Below are positions 37,653-45,649 of a DNA stretch of 64,000 nt, in pieces. The position numbers were made by a program, and so were the translations under genes. Origin of the DNA: Paraglaciecola mesophila (GTDB taxonomy: Bacteria > Pseudomonadota > Gammaproteobacteria > Enterobacterales > Alteromonadaceae); assembly GCF_009906955.1 (NCBI RefSeq), contig NZ_CP047656.1:3285001-3349000 (forward strand), in the 5' to 3' direction. Each line of letters starts with the position of its first letter. The first letter of the stretch is position 1. The notes below the pieces were generated by a model that saw only the letters and a program-made list of their open reading frames with translations, was not told the origin of the DNA and searched no databases.

Positions 37653-38148
37653 GTGTTCACCTATTTGTTGCTTGTGCTTTTTGTTTGAGGACGACGACTC
37701 ATAAGCCTTCATAAAGTCATTTTTTATTATTGTTGTCTGAACATTTAACAAACAATATTCCATATCGTCAAGAATAATATGTTCTTTATTGTTTGTTTTT
37801 TAGTAATAATTTATCTGTTTTGTTGATGTCGGAAATTCGTAATTGGCTTAGAAACGGGTAAGAATGCGTATTATACGAACGTATGAGGGTATTTTTTATT
37901 ACCTTCTTTAGCCACATTATATATAAGGCTATCTCATGAATGATTAAGATAAGGACTAAACCGGCAGGTAAAATAAAGCCAAATTGGCTTATGCAGCTTT
38001 GATCGCTCATATTGTGAAACTTCACATTAAGTTATGGAATTATTATTCAAATTATTTATTATATCTGTAATTAATTATTCTAAATTGTGATCTGCAGGGT
38101 AGAAAAGTGATCTGGCAGATAAAAAGCTAACGGGATATCCTCAGTACT
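37653..38148. other. Divergent intergenic region, receptor / amidase fusion
   Basis: A very AT-rich 496 bases with no convincing gene. It must hold both promoters. Two matches to the candidate RpiR operator core are present: AATAATTTATCTGT at 37805-37818 (11 of 14, preceded by the same AGT as the rpiR site) and AATTATTTATTATA at 38050-38063 (12 of 14). Confidence 0.45.
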
Positions 38149-40605
38149 ATGAAAAAACATATTGTGAATTGGCGTCGTTCTGCCTTGATAAGCATATTAA
38201 CGGTCGGTATCGTCAGTTGCGCGTCTATGCCTATCAGCGATATGCCCTCAAAGAACTTTGGCCACCGAGTCAAATTTTTGGTCATGCATTTCACCGCCAT
38301 TGACTATCAAAAATCAGTGCACGCATTGGTCGACGAAGGTGGATTGAGCGCACACTACCTTGTTCCTGAATCGAATGATCCTAGCTATCCACATGATTCG
38401 TTGGAAATTCTCAAACTGGTGGATGAAGACAAGCGCGCTTGGCATGCGGGTAATAGTGTGTGGCAAGGGCGCAGCGAACTAAATGATTCTTCAATCGGCA
38501 TTGAAATTGTCAATGTGCCCGAGTGTCATTTTGATAGTGAAGCAAAGACAGTGTCGGAGCATGGCGAAAATCGCTTATGTGTATTCCCCGATTACGACCC
38601 TAAACAAATCGAATTGTTAATTACTTTGAGCAAAGACATACTCGAGCGTAACCCTGATATCACCCCTACACGTGTAGTGGGCCATGCCGATATTGCTCCG
38701 GCGCGCAAAAATGACCCTGGTCCTCGCTTCCCATGGTTCGAACTCTACAAGGCTGGTATTGGCGCATGGTATGACAATGACACATTTGAACAGTACTGGC
38801 AGCGTTTTAATCAATACCAACCGAACATTGGGTTAGTACAAAGCGCTTTGCGCGCTTATGGCTATAACGTGCTTGAAACGGGCATTCGAGATGAGCAAAC
38901 AAGGAATGCGGTCAGTGCATTTCAGATGCATTTTTTACCTTGGCAAGTGACAGGTAAAGCTGACGGTAAAACTGCGGCGGCCGTTTTTGCTTTGCTGGAT
39001 AAATACTTTAGCAAAAAAGCCAAATCATTGATGGCGAGGTATATCGACGAGCAGATGACTGCTCCCCCAGCGCCTCAAATTGCGAAGCAGGGTCAAATAG
39101 ACGAATTATTTCCCATGCAGGAACGCAGCACCCGGCAGCTAGTTAACGATCGTAAACGTTTTAAAGCCTACCAAGGGCGGGGTGAGATCAAGATCAATAG
39201 CCAAGGCGCAGAGCAGGCCGATATTTATGTGAACGGTCAAAAACTCAATATAACGCTACCTTTTGTAGCAAATGAAAGTTACGAATACAGTCTGAAACGT
39301 CGTACCAGAGACGGTGTTAACACGCTACAGGTTGAAAACGTTTTGCCTTTAGGCAGCAACCTCAAGGTGACTGTGCCGTCTCCCATCCTGATCGATAACA
39401 GCGCATCCTATCAAAAACGATTCCAACAAGTGGATGACTTAATCCAGCAAGACATAAAAAACGGGTTTCCAGGTGCAGTATTGTTGGTGGTGCAAAACGG
39501 TGAAATTATTAAGCGCACTGCCTACGGTGACGCCCGCCAATACGCTGATGGGGGCGAATTACTCCCTAGCCCTCAAAAAATGCACACTGATACCTTATTT
39601 GATATCGCTTCTAATACAAAGATGTTCGCTACCAACTTGGCTTTGATGAAATTGGTTAGCGAAGGCAAACTAGATGTGAATGCGCCTATCGAACAATACA
39701 TGCCTGATTATCAAGGCGGAGGGCGTGATACCCGATTAGTGCGAGATCTACTTACGCATACCGCGGGTTATGCTCCGCAAGTGCGTTTTTTCACCCCTGA
39801 CAACGGCGTAAGCAAGAGTCTATATTCGCAAAACCCTCAGCGAACGGATCAACTCTTGCTCAATCGCGTACCCTTTGCCATGGGGCGAAATGTCAAAGCG
39901 GTATACAGTGATACTGATTATATGTTGCTAGGGTTGTTGATTGAGCGCTTAACGGGCATGGGGCTAGATGCCTACGTGGAACATCATATTTACCAACCTT
40001 TAGGGTTAACCGATACCTTGTACAACCCGTTATTAAAAGGCCGAGCTAAAGCAGAATTTGCAGCCACTGAAATTCAAGGAAATAGCCGCGGTGGGCGCGT
40101 GAGCTTCGACAATATGCGCGAATATGTGTTGCAAGGTGAAGTGCATGATGAAAAAGCATTTTATTCCCTTGGTGGTGTAGCAGGCCATGCTGGCTTATTT
40201 TCTACGGTGGATGACTTAGCGGTATTAGGGCAGTTGCTCTTAAATGGCGGAGGCTACGGGCAAACTCAGATATTTGATGAGGCCGTTTTACAGCAATTTA
40301 TCAAACCAGAAGAACGCGACGACAGCTTTGGTTTGGGCTGGCGACGTGCAGGGCACGGACAAAGCAAGTGGCATTTTGGCCCTTATGCTAGTGCGCAAGC
40401 TTATGGACATACGGGTTGGACAGGTACCGTTTCGGTGATCGATCCAAAGTACGACTTAGCGATATTTTTGCTAACCAATGCAAGGCATTCAAAAGTGCAA
40501 GAAGATGACAGCGGCCATGTGGAATTTAAAGGTAAAACCTTTGAAACTGGCAAATATGGCAGTGTGGTTAGTTTGGTCTACGAAGCCGTGCTTAACGGAA
40601 AGTAA
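38149..40605 (+). CDS. Fusion of AmiD-type amidase, PG-binding domain and serine hydrolase
   Basis: This 818-residue lipoprotein (lipobox IVSC, Cys24) has three parts. Residues about 40-210 form an Amidase_2 zinc domain like AmiD, with His47 in MHFTA, Glu in SIGIEIVN, and GHADIAPARKNDPG supplying the other His and Asp ligands. It should cut MurNAc-L-Ala. Residues about 220-290 are a peptidoglycan-binding domain. After a beta-rich linker (about 330-430), residues about 430-818 are a class C beta-lactamase-like serine hydrolase with Ser488-x-x-Lys491, Tyr586-Ser-Asp and His754-Thr-Gly. AmiE of the B. subtilis MurNAc operon belongs to that superfamily and is also a MurNAc-L-Ala amidase, so this may be a double amidase, or an amidase plus DD-peptidase. 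E. coli AmiD ends after the second domain. Confidence 0.88.
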   Translation: MKKHIVNWRRSALISILTVGIVSCASMPISDMPSKNFGHRVKFLVMHFTAIDYQKSVHALVDEGGLSAHYLVPESNDPSYPHDSLEILKLVDEDKRAWHAGNSVWQGRSELNDSSIGIEIVNVPECHFDSEAKTVSEHGENRLCVFPDYDPKQIELLITLSKDILERNPDITPTRVVGHADIAPARKNDPGPRFPWFELYKAGIGAWYDNDTFEQYWQRFNQYQPNIGLVQSALRAYGYNVLETGIRDEQTRNAVSAFQMHFLPWQVTGKADGKTAAAVFALLDKYFSKKAKSLMARYIDEQMTAPPAPQIAKQGQIDELFPMQERSTRQLVNDRKRFKAYQGRGEIKINSQGAEQADIYVNGQKLNITLPFVANESYEYSLKRRTRDGVNTLQVENVLPLGSNLKVTVPSPILIDNSASYQKRFQQVDDLIQQDIKNGFPGAVLLVVQNGEIIKRTAYGDARQYADGGELLPSPQKMHTDTLFDIASNTKMFATNLALMKLVSEGKLDVNAPIEQYMPDYQGGGRDTRLVRDLLTHTAGYAPQVRFFTPDNGVSKSLYSQNPQRTDQLLLNRVPFAMGRNVKAVYSDTDYMLLGLLIERLTGMGLDAYVEHHIYQPLGLTDTLYNPLLKGRAKAEFAATEIQGNSRGGRVSFDNMREYVLQGEVHDEKAFYSLGGVAGHAGLFSTVDDLAVLGQLLLNGGGYGQTQIFDEAVLQQFIKPEERDDSFGLGWRRAGHGQSKWHFGPYASAQAYGHTGWTGTVSVIDPKYDLAIFLLTNARHSKVQEDDSGHVEFKGKTFETGKYGSVVSLVYEAVLNGK

Positions 40606-40655
40606 ATCAGAATCGACACGATATTAACAAGACTCGTTTTGAGGTAAACAACATC

Positions 40656-42314
40656 ATGACTTTACATCGCTGCATCAAGATGAATTATATCATCTCACTC
40701 TTATGTTTGTGGGTGACTATGTGGGCGACAACCTTAGGAGCGAAAGTGAAGCCTGTCGAACAAAATAAGCCTCTAGAGTCGATGCTGGACATGGCACAGG
40801 TAGACACAAAAATACATAAGATCATGGATAGATTAAGCATTCCGGGTGTGGCTGTAGGGGTGATTAAAGATGGGCGCATCGTGCTTGAGAAAAGTTATGG
40901 CGTAAAAGACATACGCACTAATGAGCCGCTTAGCAATCAAAGCCTATTTAAAATTGCTTCAAATACCAAAGCCTTTACCGCCGCCGCTTTAGGGATGTTA
41001 GTCGACGACGGGAAACTCAACTGGGATGACCCAGTCGTTAAACATTTGCCGGATTTTCAACTGCACGATCCATGGATAAGCGCCCATTTTACCATTACTG
41101 ATTTGCTCACCCACAGAAGTGGATTAGGCCTAGGTGCAGGGGATTTAATGCTGTGGCCTGAGCCTTCAAGTTTTAGTCGCACTGAAGTCGTGCATAACTT
41201 GCGGTATTTAAAACCCACGGGGCAGTTTCGGGCAGACTACGCCTACGACAACTTGTTGTATATCGTCGCCGGCGAAGTGGTTGCGGCAGCAAGCGGTCAA
41301 CCTTGGGAGCAATTTGTTGAAAAACGTATTTTTGCTCCACTAGGCATGCAGCATTGTTACGCAGGTCACATACCGGCAAAAGCGCAACCTTTCGTGGCGA
41401 CGCCCCACGGTATGGTAGATGGTGAGCTGGCGACAATAGAGCGTGATGTTGACACCAGTAAACCCAATGTTTCAGGTGCAGCGGGGGGGATTCAATGCAG
41501 TTTAGAAGACATGTTGACTTGGGCCCAAGTGCAATTAAATAAGGGGATGACAGCAGACTTAAAGCCGCTTTTCTCAACCAAACAACATCAAGAAATGTGG
41601 ACAGCCAAAACGATAATGCCGGTGTCTGGCACTGACAAACGCTATAACAACAGTCATTTTAGCGCTTATGGTTTAGGGTGGCGCTTAAACGACGTGGATG
41701 GCAAGTTGCGGGTTCACCACAGTGGCAGCCTTGCGGGTATGTATTCTTATGTGACATTTTTCCCCGAACTTGATTTAGGCATAGTGGTGTTGACCAACCA
41801 GCAATCAAGTGCGGCACGCAGTGCACTTATGTATACCTTAATGAAACCCTATTTAGGTGATGACGACACAGATTGGTTAAATGTATTTGCACCGACCATA
41901 TCGCCAGCCGAGAGCAACAAGGCTCAGAGCCCAACAACCCTCAGCGATGTTACAACTAATCCTGCCCTAACTCGCTCAGTGCAAGGGGGGGCGGTGACAG
42001 ATACGTCACTTAAAGCCGCGTTAGGCGTGTATCGCGACGATTGGCTTGGGGATTTCCATCTTGAGCAAAAGAACGGGCGCATTCAGCTCAGATCGACACG
42101 GGTCATAAAGCTGGTGGGCGAGCTTTATGCCGATGAACAACTCGATCGGTTTTTAGTCCGTTGGGACGACAGAAGTTTAGAGGCAGATGTGTATATCAAA
42201 CTGCATCGTACTAAGAATAAAGCGATCACTGGTATCGAACTGATCCCTGTACATGCAGATATTGATTTTAGTTACGATTTTCAAGATCTAAACCTACGTA
42301 AGGTTAACATGTAA
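40656..42314 (+). CDS. Exported beta-lactamase-superfamily serine hydrolase
   Basis: The 552-residue protein starts with a signal peptide (hydrophobic to about residue 30, cleavage near LGAKV). A class C beta-lactamase/AmiE/DD-peptidase domain (about 45-400) has Ser102-x-x-Lys105 in FKIASNTKAF, a Tyr-Asp-Asn triad (AYDNLLY) and HHSGS in place of KTG. The C-terminal region (about 440-550) looks like the beta-barrel extension (DUF3471-like) found in many such hydrolases. It follows the amidase fusion by 50 bases in the same direction, so it probably also acts on muropeptide stems in the periplasm. It is not likely a resistance enzyme. A GAGG site precedes the ATG; an in-frame ATG at 40680 is an alternative start. 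Confidence 0.87.
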   Translation: MTLHRCIKMNYIISLLCLWVTMWATTLGAKVKPVEQNKPLESMLDMAQVDTKIHKIMDRLSIPGVAVGVIKDGRIVLEKSYGVKDIRTNEPLSNQSLFKIASNTKAFTAAALGMLVDDGKLNWDDPVVKHLPDFQLHDPWISAHFTITDLLTHRSGLGLGAGDLMLWPEPSSFSRTEVVHNLRYLKPTGQFRADYAYDNLLYIVAGEVVAAASGQPWEQFVEKRIFAPLGMQHCYAGHIPAKAQPFVATPHGMVDGELATIERDVDTSKPNVSGAAGGIQCSLEDMLTWAQVQLNKGMTADLKPLFSTKQHQEMWTAKTIMPVSGTDKRYNNSHFSAYGLGWRLNDVDGKLRVHHSGSLAGMYSYVTFFPELDLGIVVLTNQQSSAARSALMYTLMKPYLGDDDTDWLNVFAPTISPAESNKAQSPTTLSDVTTNPALTRSVQGGAVTDTSLKAALGVYRDDWLGDFHLEQKNGRIQLRSTRVIKLVGELYADEQLDRFLVRWDDRSLEADVYIKLHRTKNKAITGIELIPVHADIDFSYDFQDLNLRKVNM

Positions 42315-42348
42315 CAATATGATTTATATGGCTTTATTTCAAGGTGAT

Positions 42349-42374
42349 GAGCGCCGTCCTAGGGGCTCTTTTTT
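42349..42374 (+). terminator. Intrinsic terminator of the serine hydrolase gene
   Basis: GAGC...CC pairs with GG.GCTC (one mismatch) around GTCCTA and is followed by six T. It closes the peptidoglycan region. Confidence 0.65.
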
Positions 42375-42410
42375 CGCTAAAAATAATTGCTGTTTTTTTG
42401 CAAAAAAGTG

Positions 42411-42438
42411 TTGATTAAATCTACATAACGCCTATATT
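42411..42438 (+). promoter_or_regulatory. Candidate promoter of the RimK-like operon
   Basis: TTGATT (-35, 42411-42416) and TATATT (-10, 42433-42438) are separated by 16 bases, about 140 bases before the start codon. The long leader between is not explained. Confidence 0.45.
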
Positions 42439-42578
42439 CCGCACCATTATCATTGCCCAGACCATCTTACTGATGTGGCAAGCATGAGCTGTTAATTACC
42501 TAATTGATTTTGCTTGGCTTGTTGCGCTGATAGCGTGTCCTAAATACAAGTCAAATTGCTATTTGGAGCGCTGTAAAC

Positions 42579-44045
42579 ATGTTTAAAACGATTATTGTGG
42601 TTGATAACGCCGAAGGTTTCCCAGTACTAGATGCCACCGTTATTGACTTTGCCCAATACCTTGCCGACTACCCTAAAGTGGGCGAGCCCAAAACACGTAT
42701 TATTAACCTTTGTGACACAGATAAATATTTGAGTCAGGGTTACTATTGTTCACTGTTAGCTGAAGCTCGCCAACACAAGGTGTTGCCGAGCGTGAATACT
42801 ATCAATGACTTGAGCGAATCATTAACCGATCAAAGTGAAGTGTTGACCCCAGTGCCTAAATACATGAGCACGGATTTGTACGCGCATATTGATGACGACG
42901 TTCCTGAAGAGATTTTGCTGTTTTTTGGTTGGTCGCAAAATGAGCGTCACAAACGTATCGCTAAGCATGTGTTTGAGCGCTTTCCTGCTCCTATTTTGCG
43001 CTTAACCTTTAGTCGTGATGAAAAAGGTTTAAGTGTGCAGCCAAAGGCGTTAGGCATTCGCGAAATCGACTCTAGCCTGTGGCCTTTGTTCGCAGAGCGC
43101 TTAGAACACTTTACGCAAAAGTATTGGCGTAGTCGCAGTCACAAGAAGCGTTTTCGTTGGGACATGGCTATTTTGGTCAACCCGGAAGAGAAAACCGCGC
43201 CTAGTGATAGTAAGGCTATTCAAAACTTTGTAAAAGCAGCAGAGCAAGTAGGCATTAGTGCAGAGGTGATCACAGCCAAACAAGGGCCAATGATCAGTCA
43301 ATTTGATGCCTTGTTCATTCGTGAGACGACCGCGATAAACCACCACACGTATCAACTTGCCCGCAAAGGCGAGCAGGAAGGATTGGAGGTGATTGACGAT
43401 GCAACCTCGATTTTGCGCTGTTGCAATAAGGTCTTTTTGCATGATGCATTTAGCTACAACAAGGTTCCCTCGCCAAAGAGCCGCTTTGTGTCCAATGCGA
43501 GTGACCTGACTTGTGAGTTGCTGGAGTCAGAGTTCGATTACCCTATGGTATTAAAATTACCTGAGAGCTCATTTTCGATTGGGGTTTGTAAGGTGGATAA
43601 CCTAGTGGAGCTCAAGCTCAAGCTAGTGGAAATGTTGCGCCAGTCCGCTTTGGTGTTGGTTCAAGAGTTTGTGTACACAGACTACGATTGGCGCATAGGG
43701 GTATTAAATGGTCGTGCGATTTACGCTTGTCGTTACTTTATGGCGCGTAACCATTGGCAAATTTACAACCATAGCTCGAAGAAGCATTTCTCTGGCGATT
43801 TTGAGACCTTGCCAACCTTTGAGGTGCCCAAGCCAGTACTTGATGCGGCGATAAAAGCCAGTGCGATAGTGGGCAAAGGGTTATACGGTGTGGATATCAA
43901 ACAAGTGAACAATCAGGTGTACGTGATTGAGGTGAATGACAACCCAAGCTTAGAGTCAAAAGTGGAAGATCTCTATTTGGGTAAAGAGTTGTACATGTTG
44001 GTGATGCAAGAATTCGCTAACCGTCTTGAGTTACGAGGTAGATAA
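42579..44045 (+). CDS. RimK-family ATP-grasp ligase with RLAN N-terminal domain
   Basis: This 488-residue protein has an N-terminal region (about 1-190) typical of long RimK-related proteins. The C-terminal ATP-grasp fold (about 280-488) contains KLPESSFSIGVCKV, VQEFVYTDYDWRIGVL and the metal-binding VIEVNDNPSLE. ATP-grasp ligases of this branch join carboxylates to amines (E. coli RimK adds glutamates to ribosomal protein S6). E. coli RimK is about 300 residues, so this is a distinct long subgroup. It overlaps functionally with the next gene, a GNAT-C39 protein starting one base after its stop; the pair probably makes or trims a peptide modification. The substrate is unknown. GGAG precedes the ATG. 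Confidence 0.88.
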   Translation: MFKTIIVVDNAEGFPVLDATVIDFAQYLADYPKVGEPKTRIINLCDTDKYLSQGYYCSLLAEARQHKVLPSVNTINDLSESLTDQSEVLTPVPKYMSTDLYAHIDDDVPEEILLFFGWSQNERHKRIAKHVFERFPAPILRLTFSRDEKGLSVQPKALGIREIDSSLWPLFAERLEHFTQKYWRSRSHKKRFRWDMAILVNPEEKTAPSDSKAIQNFVKAAEQVGISAEVITAKQGPMISQFDALFIRETTAINHHTYQLARKGEQEGLEVIDDATSILRCCNKVFLHDAFSYNKVPSPKSRFVSNASDLTCELLESEFDYPMVLKLPESSFSIGVCKVDNLVELKLKLVEMLRQSALVLVQEFVYTDYDWRIGVLNGRAIYACRYFMARNHWQIYNHSSKKHFSGDFETLPTFEVPKPVLDAAIKASAIVGKGLYGVDIKQVNNQVYVIEVNDNPSLESKVEDLYLGKELYMLVMQEFANRLELRGR

Positions 44046-44046
44046 G

Positions 44047-45237
44047 ATGTCCCTTGGACACAAATTACAACAAGAAGACCTGGTTGACGTCGCCGTTGCT
44101 GAGGTTGCGCCATTAGCGCCAAGTAATGTGAAGAAGGTTATTGTGCGCAATGCTCACGTGGATGACATTACTCAGTTGGTTGCGTTAGAAAATGCCAGTT
44201 TCCAATCTGATCGTCTTAGCCAGCGCCGCTTTATGCATTGGCTAAAGGCGACAGATAATCACCGGGTTTTTATGGTCGCAACCCATGGAGAAAGCATTTT
44301 AGGATACGGCTTGGTTATTATGCGTAAAGGCACGCGTTTGGCGCGCTTATACTCTATTGCGGTAAGCAGCTCTGCACAAGGTATGGGGGTGGGTAAGAAA
44401 CTACTGCTTGCCCTTGAGCAAAAAACCTTAGAGCAAGACAAACTGTTTATGCGCCTTGAAGTGGCGACGAACAACACGGGAGCCATTAAGTTATACGAGA
44501 GCTTGGGCTATCGCACCTTTGGTACTTACGCCAATTACTATCAAGGCTCAATAGATGCATTGCGTATGCAAAAGCCGATTCGTCAGAGTCTGTCTTTACA
44601 AACACTGCCCGCATACCCTTGGTATCAACAAACGACAGAGTTCACCTGCGGGCCGTCATCTTTAATGATGGCCATGGCCAACCTAAAGGGTGAGCTAGAT
44701 ATGTCACAATCTCTAGAATTGGATATTTGGCGTCAAGCCACCACTATTTTTATGACCTCAGGTCACGGAGGCTGTCATCCCATTGGGTTAGCTTTGGCCG
44801 CTCATCATTTGGGCTTTGAAGTAACGGCTTATGTGAACACTAAAGCGCCGCTGTTTATTGACGGCGTGCGCAGTGAACACAAAAAACACATCATGCAGGC
44901 GGTGGATCGGCAATTTTTACAACAAGCACGGGCCAACGGGATAAATATCATTTACACCGATCCTGACCTAAAAGCCTTACAGAAAGGCCTAGCCAACGGC
45001 GCGGCAGTGATTAGCTTAATCAGTACTTATCAGCTTGATGGGAAAAAAATACCGCACTGGGTAACAGTTACACACATAGATGAAGATTGTTTGTATCTCC
45101 ACGACCCTGATCCAGACGATTTACACCCGCAGCCGATGGATTGTCAGCATATTCCCATTGCTCGAGAAGATTTCTTTAATATGTCGGCATTTGGTAAAAG
45201 CAAGTTGCGTACAGCATTGTTGATTTATAAAAAATAA
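44047..45237 (+). CDS. GNAT acetyltransferase fused to C39-like cysteine peptidase
   Basis: The 396-residue protein has an N-terminal GNAT domain (about 35-180) with the acetyl-CoA loop in SAQGMGVGKKLLLALE. The C-terminal papain-like C39 domain has nucleophile Cys201 (EFTCGPSSL), His337 (PHWVTVTHID) and an aspartate in LHDPDPDD. C39 peptidases cleave double-glycine leaders, but this one lacks the ABC exporter part. I chose the ATG at 44047, seven bases after GAGGT. A TTG at 44026 lies within the RimK gene. It is coupled to the RimK-like ligase, suggesting a ligase, acetyltransferase and peptidase acting on one peptide or peptide tag. No precursor peptide gene was found nearby. Confidence 0.85.
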   Translation: MSLGHKLQQEDLVDVAVAEVAPLAPSNVKKVIVRNAHVDDITQLVALENASFQSDRLSQRRFMHWLKATDNHRVFMVATHGESILGYGLVIMRKGTRLARLYSIAVSSSAQGMGVGKKLLLALEQKTLEQDKLFMRLEVATNNTGAIKLYESLGYRTFGTYANYYQGSIDALRMQKPIRQSLSLQTLPAYPWYQQTTEFTCGPSSLMMAMANLKGELDMSQSLELDIWRQATTIFMTSGHGGCHPIGLALAAHHLGFEVTAYVNTKAPLFIDGVRSEHKKHIMQAVDRQFLQQARANGINIIYTDPDLKALQKGLANGAAVISLISTYQLDGKKIPHWVTVTHIDEDCLYLHDPDPDDLHPQPMDCQHIPIAREDFFNMSAFGKSKLRTALLIYKK

Positions 45238-45649
45238 ATACAAATCAATCCCTTATCGTTTGTTTTTTGTAGGGTTTATTGGCTGGATTTACGCGCTTTT
45301 ACGCCCGACGATTACTCAAAACGAGGTGATCTAACTCAACAATGCATGCGTAGAGTAAGTAATTCGCTAAGTTCTGCTTTTTTGGTCTGGCGTTTGCTTA
45401 CGTACTTATCTAAACAAAAGTACTCAATTGTATATTTAACCTGAGTTGGCTTGTGATCTCTCCCATGCTCGAAGTATGGCTGTGATATACTAAAAACAGA
45501 TAAATACTGTCTAATCACATATGAGGGTAAGCAATCAGTTTACTCTACAGTAACCGGTAGTCCATTTGCGATTCAATATGGCCTTAGGGCCAGAAAAATA
45601 ACTAAAGCAAGAAATTTGGATTATTAGTACTCAAAAAGAAGGAATCAGC
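45238..45649. other. Intergenic region before the signalling cluster
   Basis: About 410 bases with no convincing gene. There is a small hairpin, TGGCC/GGCCA, near 45579-45592, and the promoter of the NtrC-type regulator must lie here. A short minus-strand open frame at 45336-45518 shows no coding character. Confidence 0.4.

Noticed and set aside
37653..37763. Longer N-terminus for the second TonB-dependent receptor
   Set aside because: The extra 37 residues are Ser/Lys-rich and precede a good ribosome site and ATG at 37652 that begin a normal signal peptide.
37786..38025. Minus-strand 79-codon open frame between receptor 2 and the amidase fusion
   Set aside because: AT-rich promoter DNA with candidate operator sites; the hydrophobic stretch follows from AT-rich codons, and no start signal is visible.
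40656..42314. Serine hydrolase as a beta-lactamase resistance gene
   Set aside because: SxxK is shared by many hydrolases; the KTG position reads HSG, it has a C-terminal extension, and the neighbours are muropeptide genes.
45336..45518. Minus-strand 60-codon open frame in the gap before the NtrC-type regulator
   Set aside because: No ribosome site, no recognisable domain and composition unlike neighbouring genes; probably chance.
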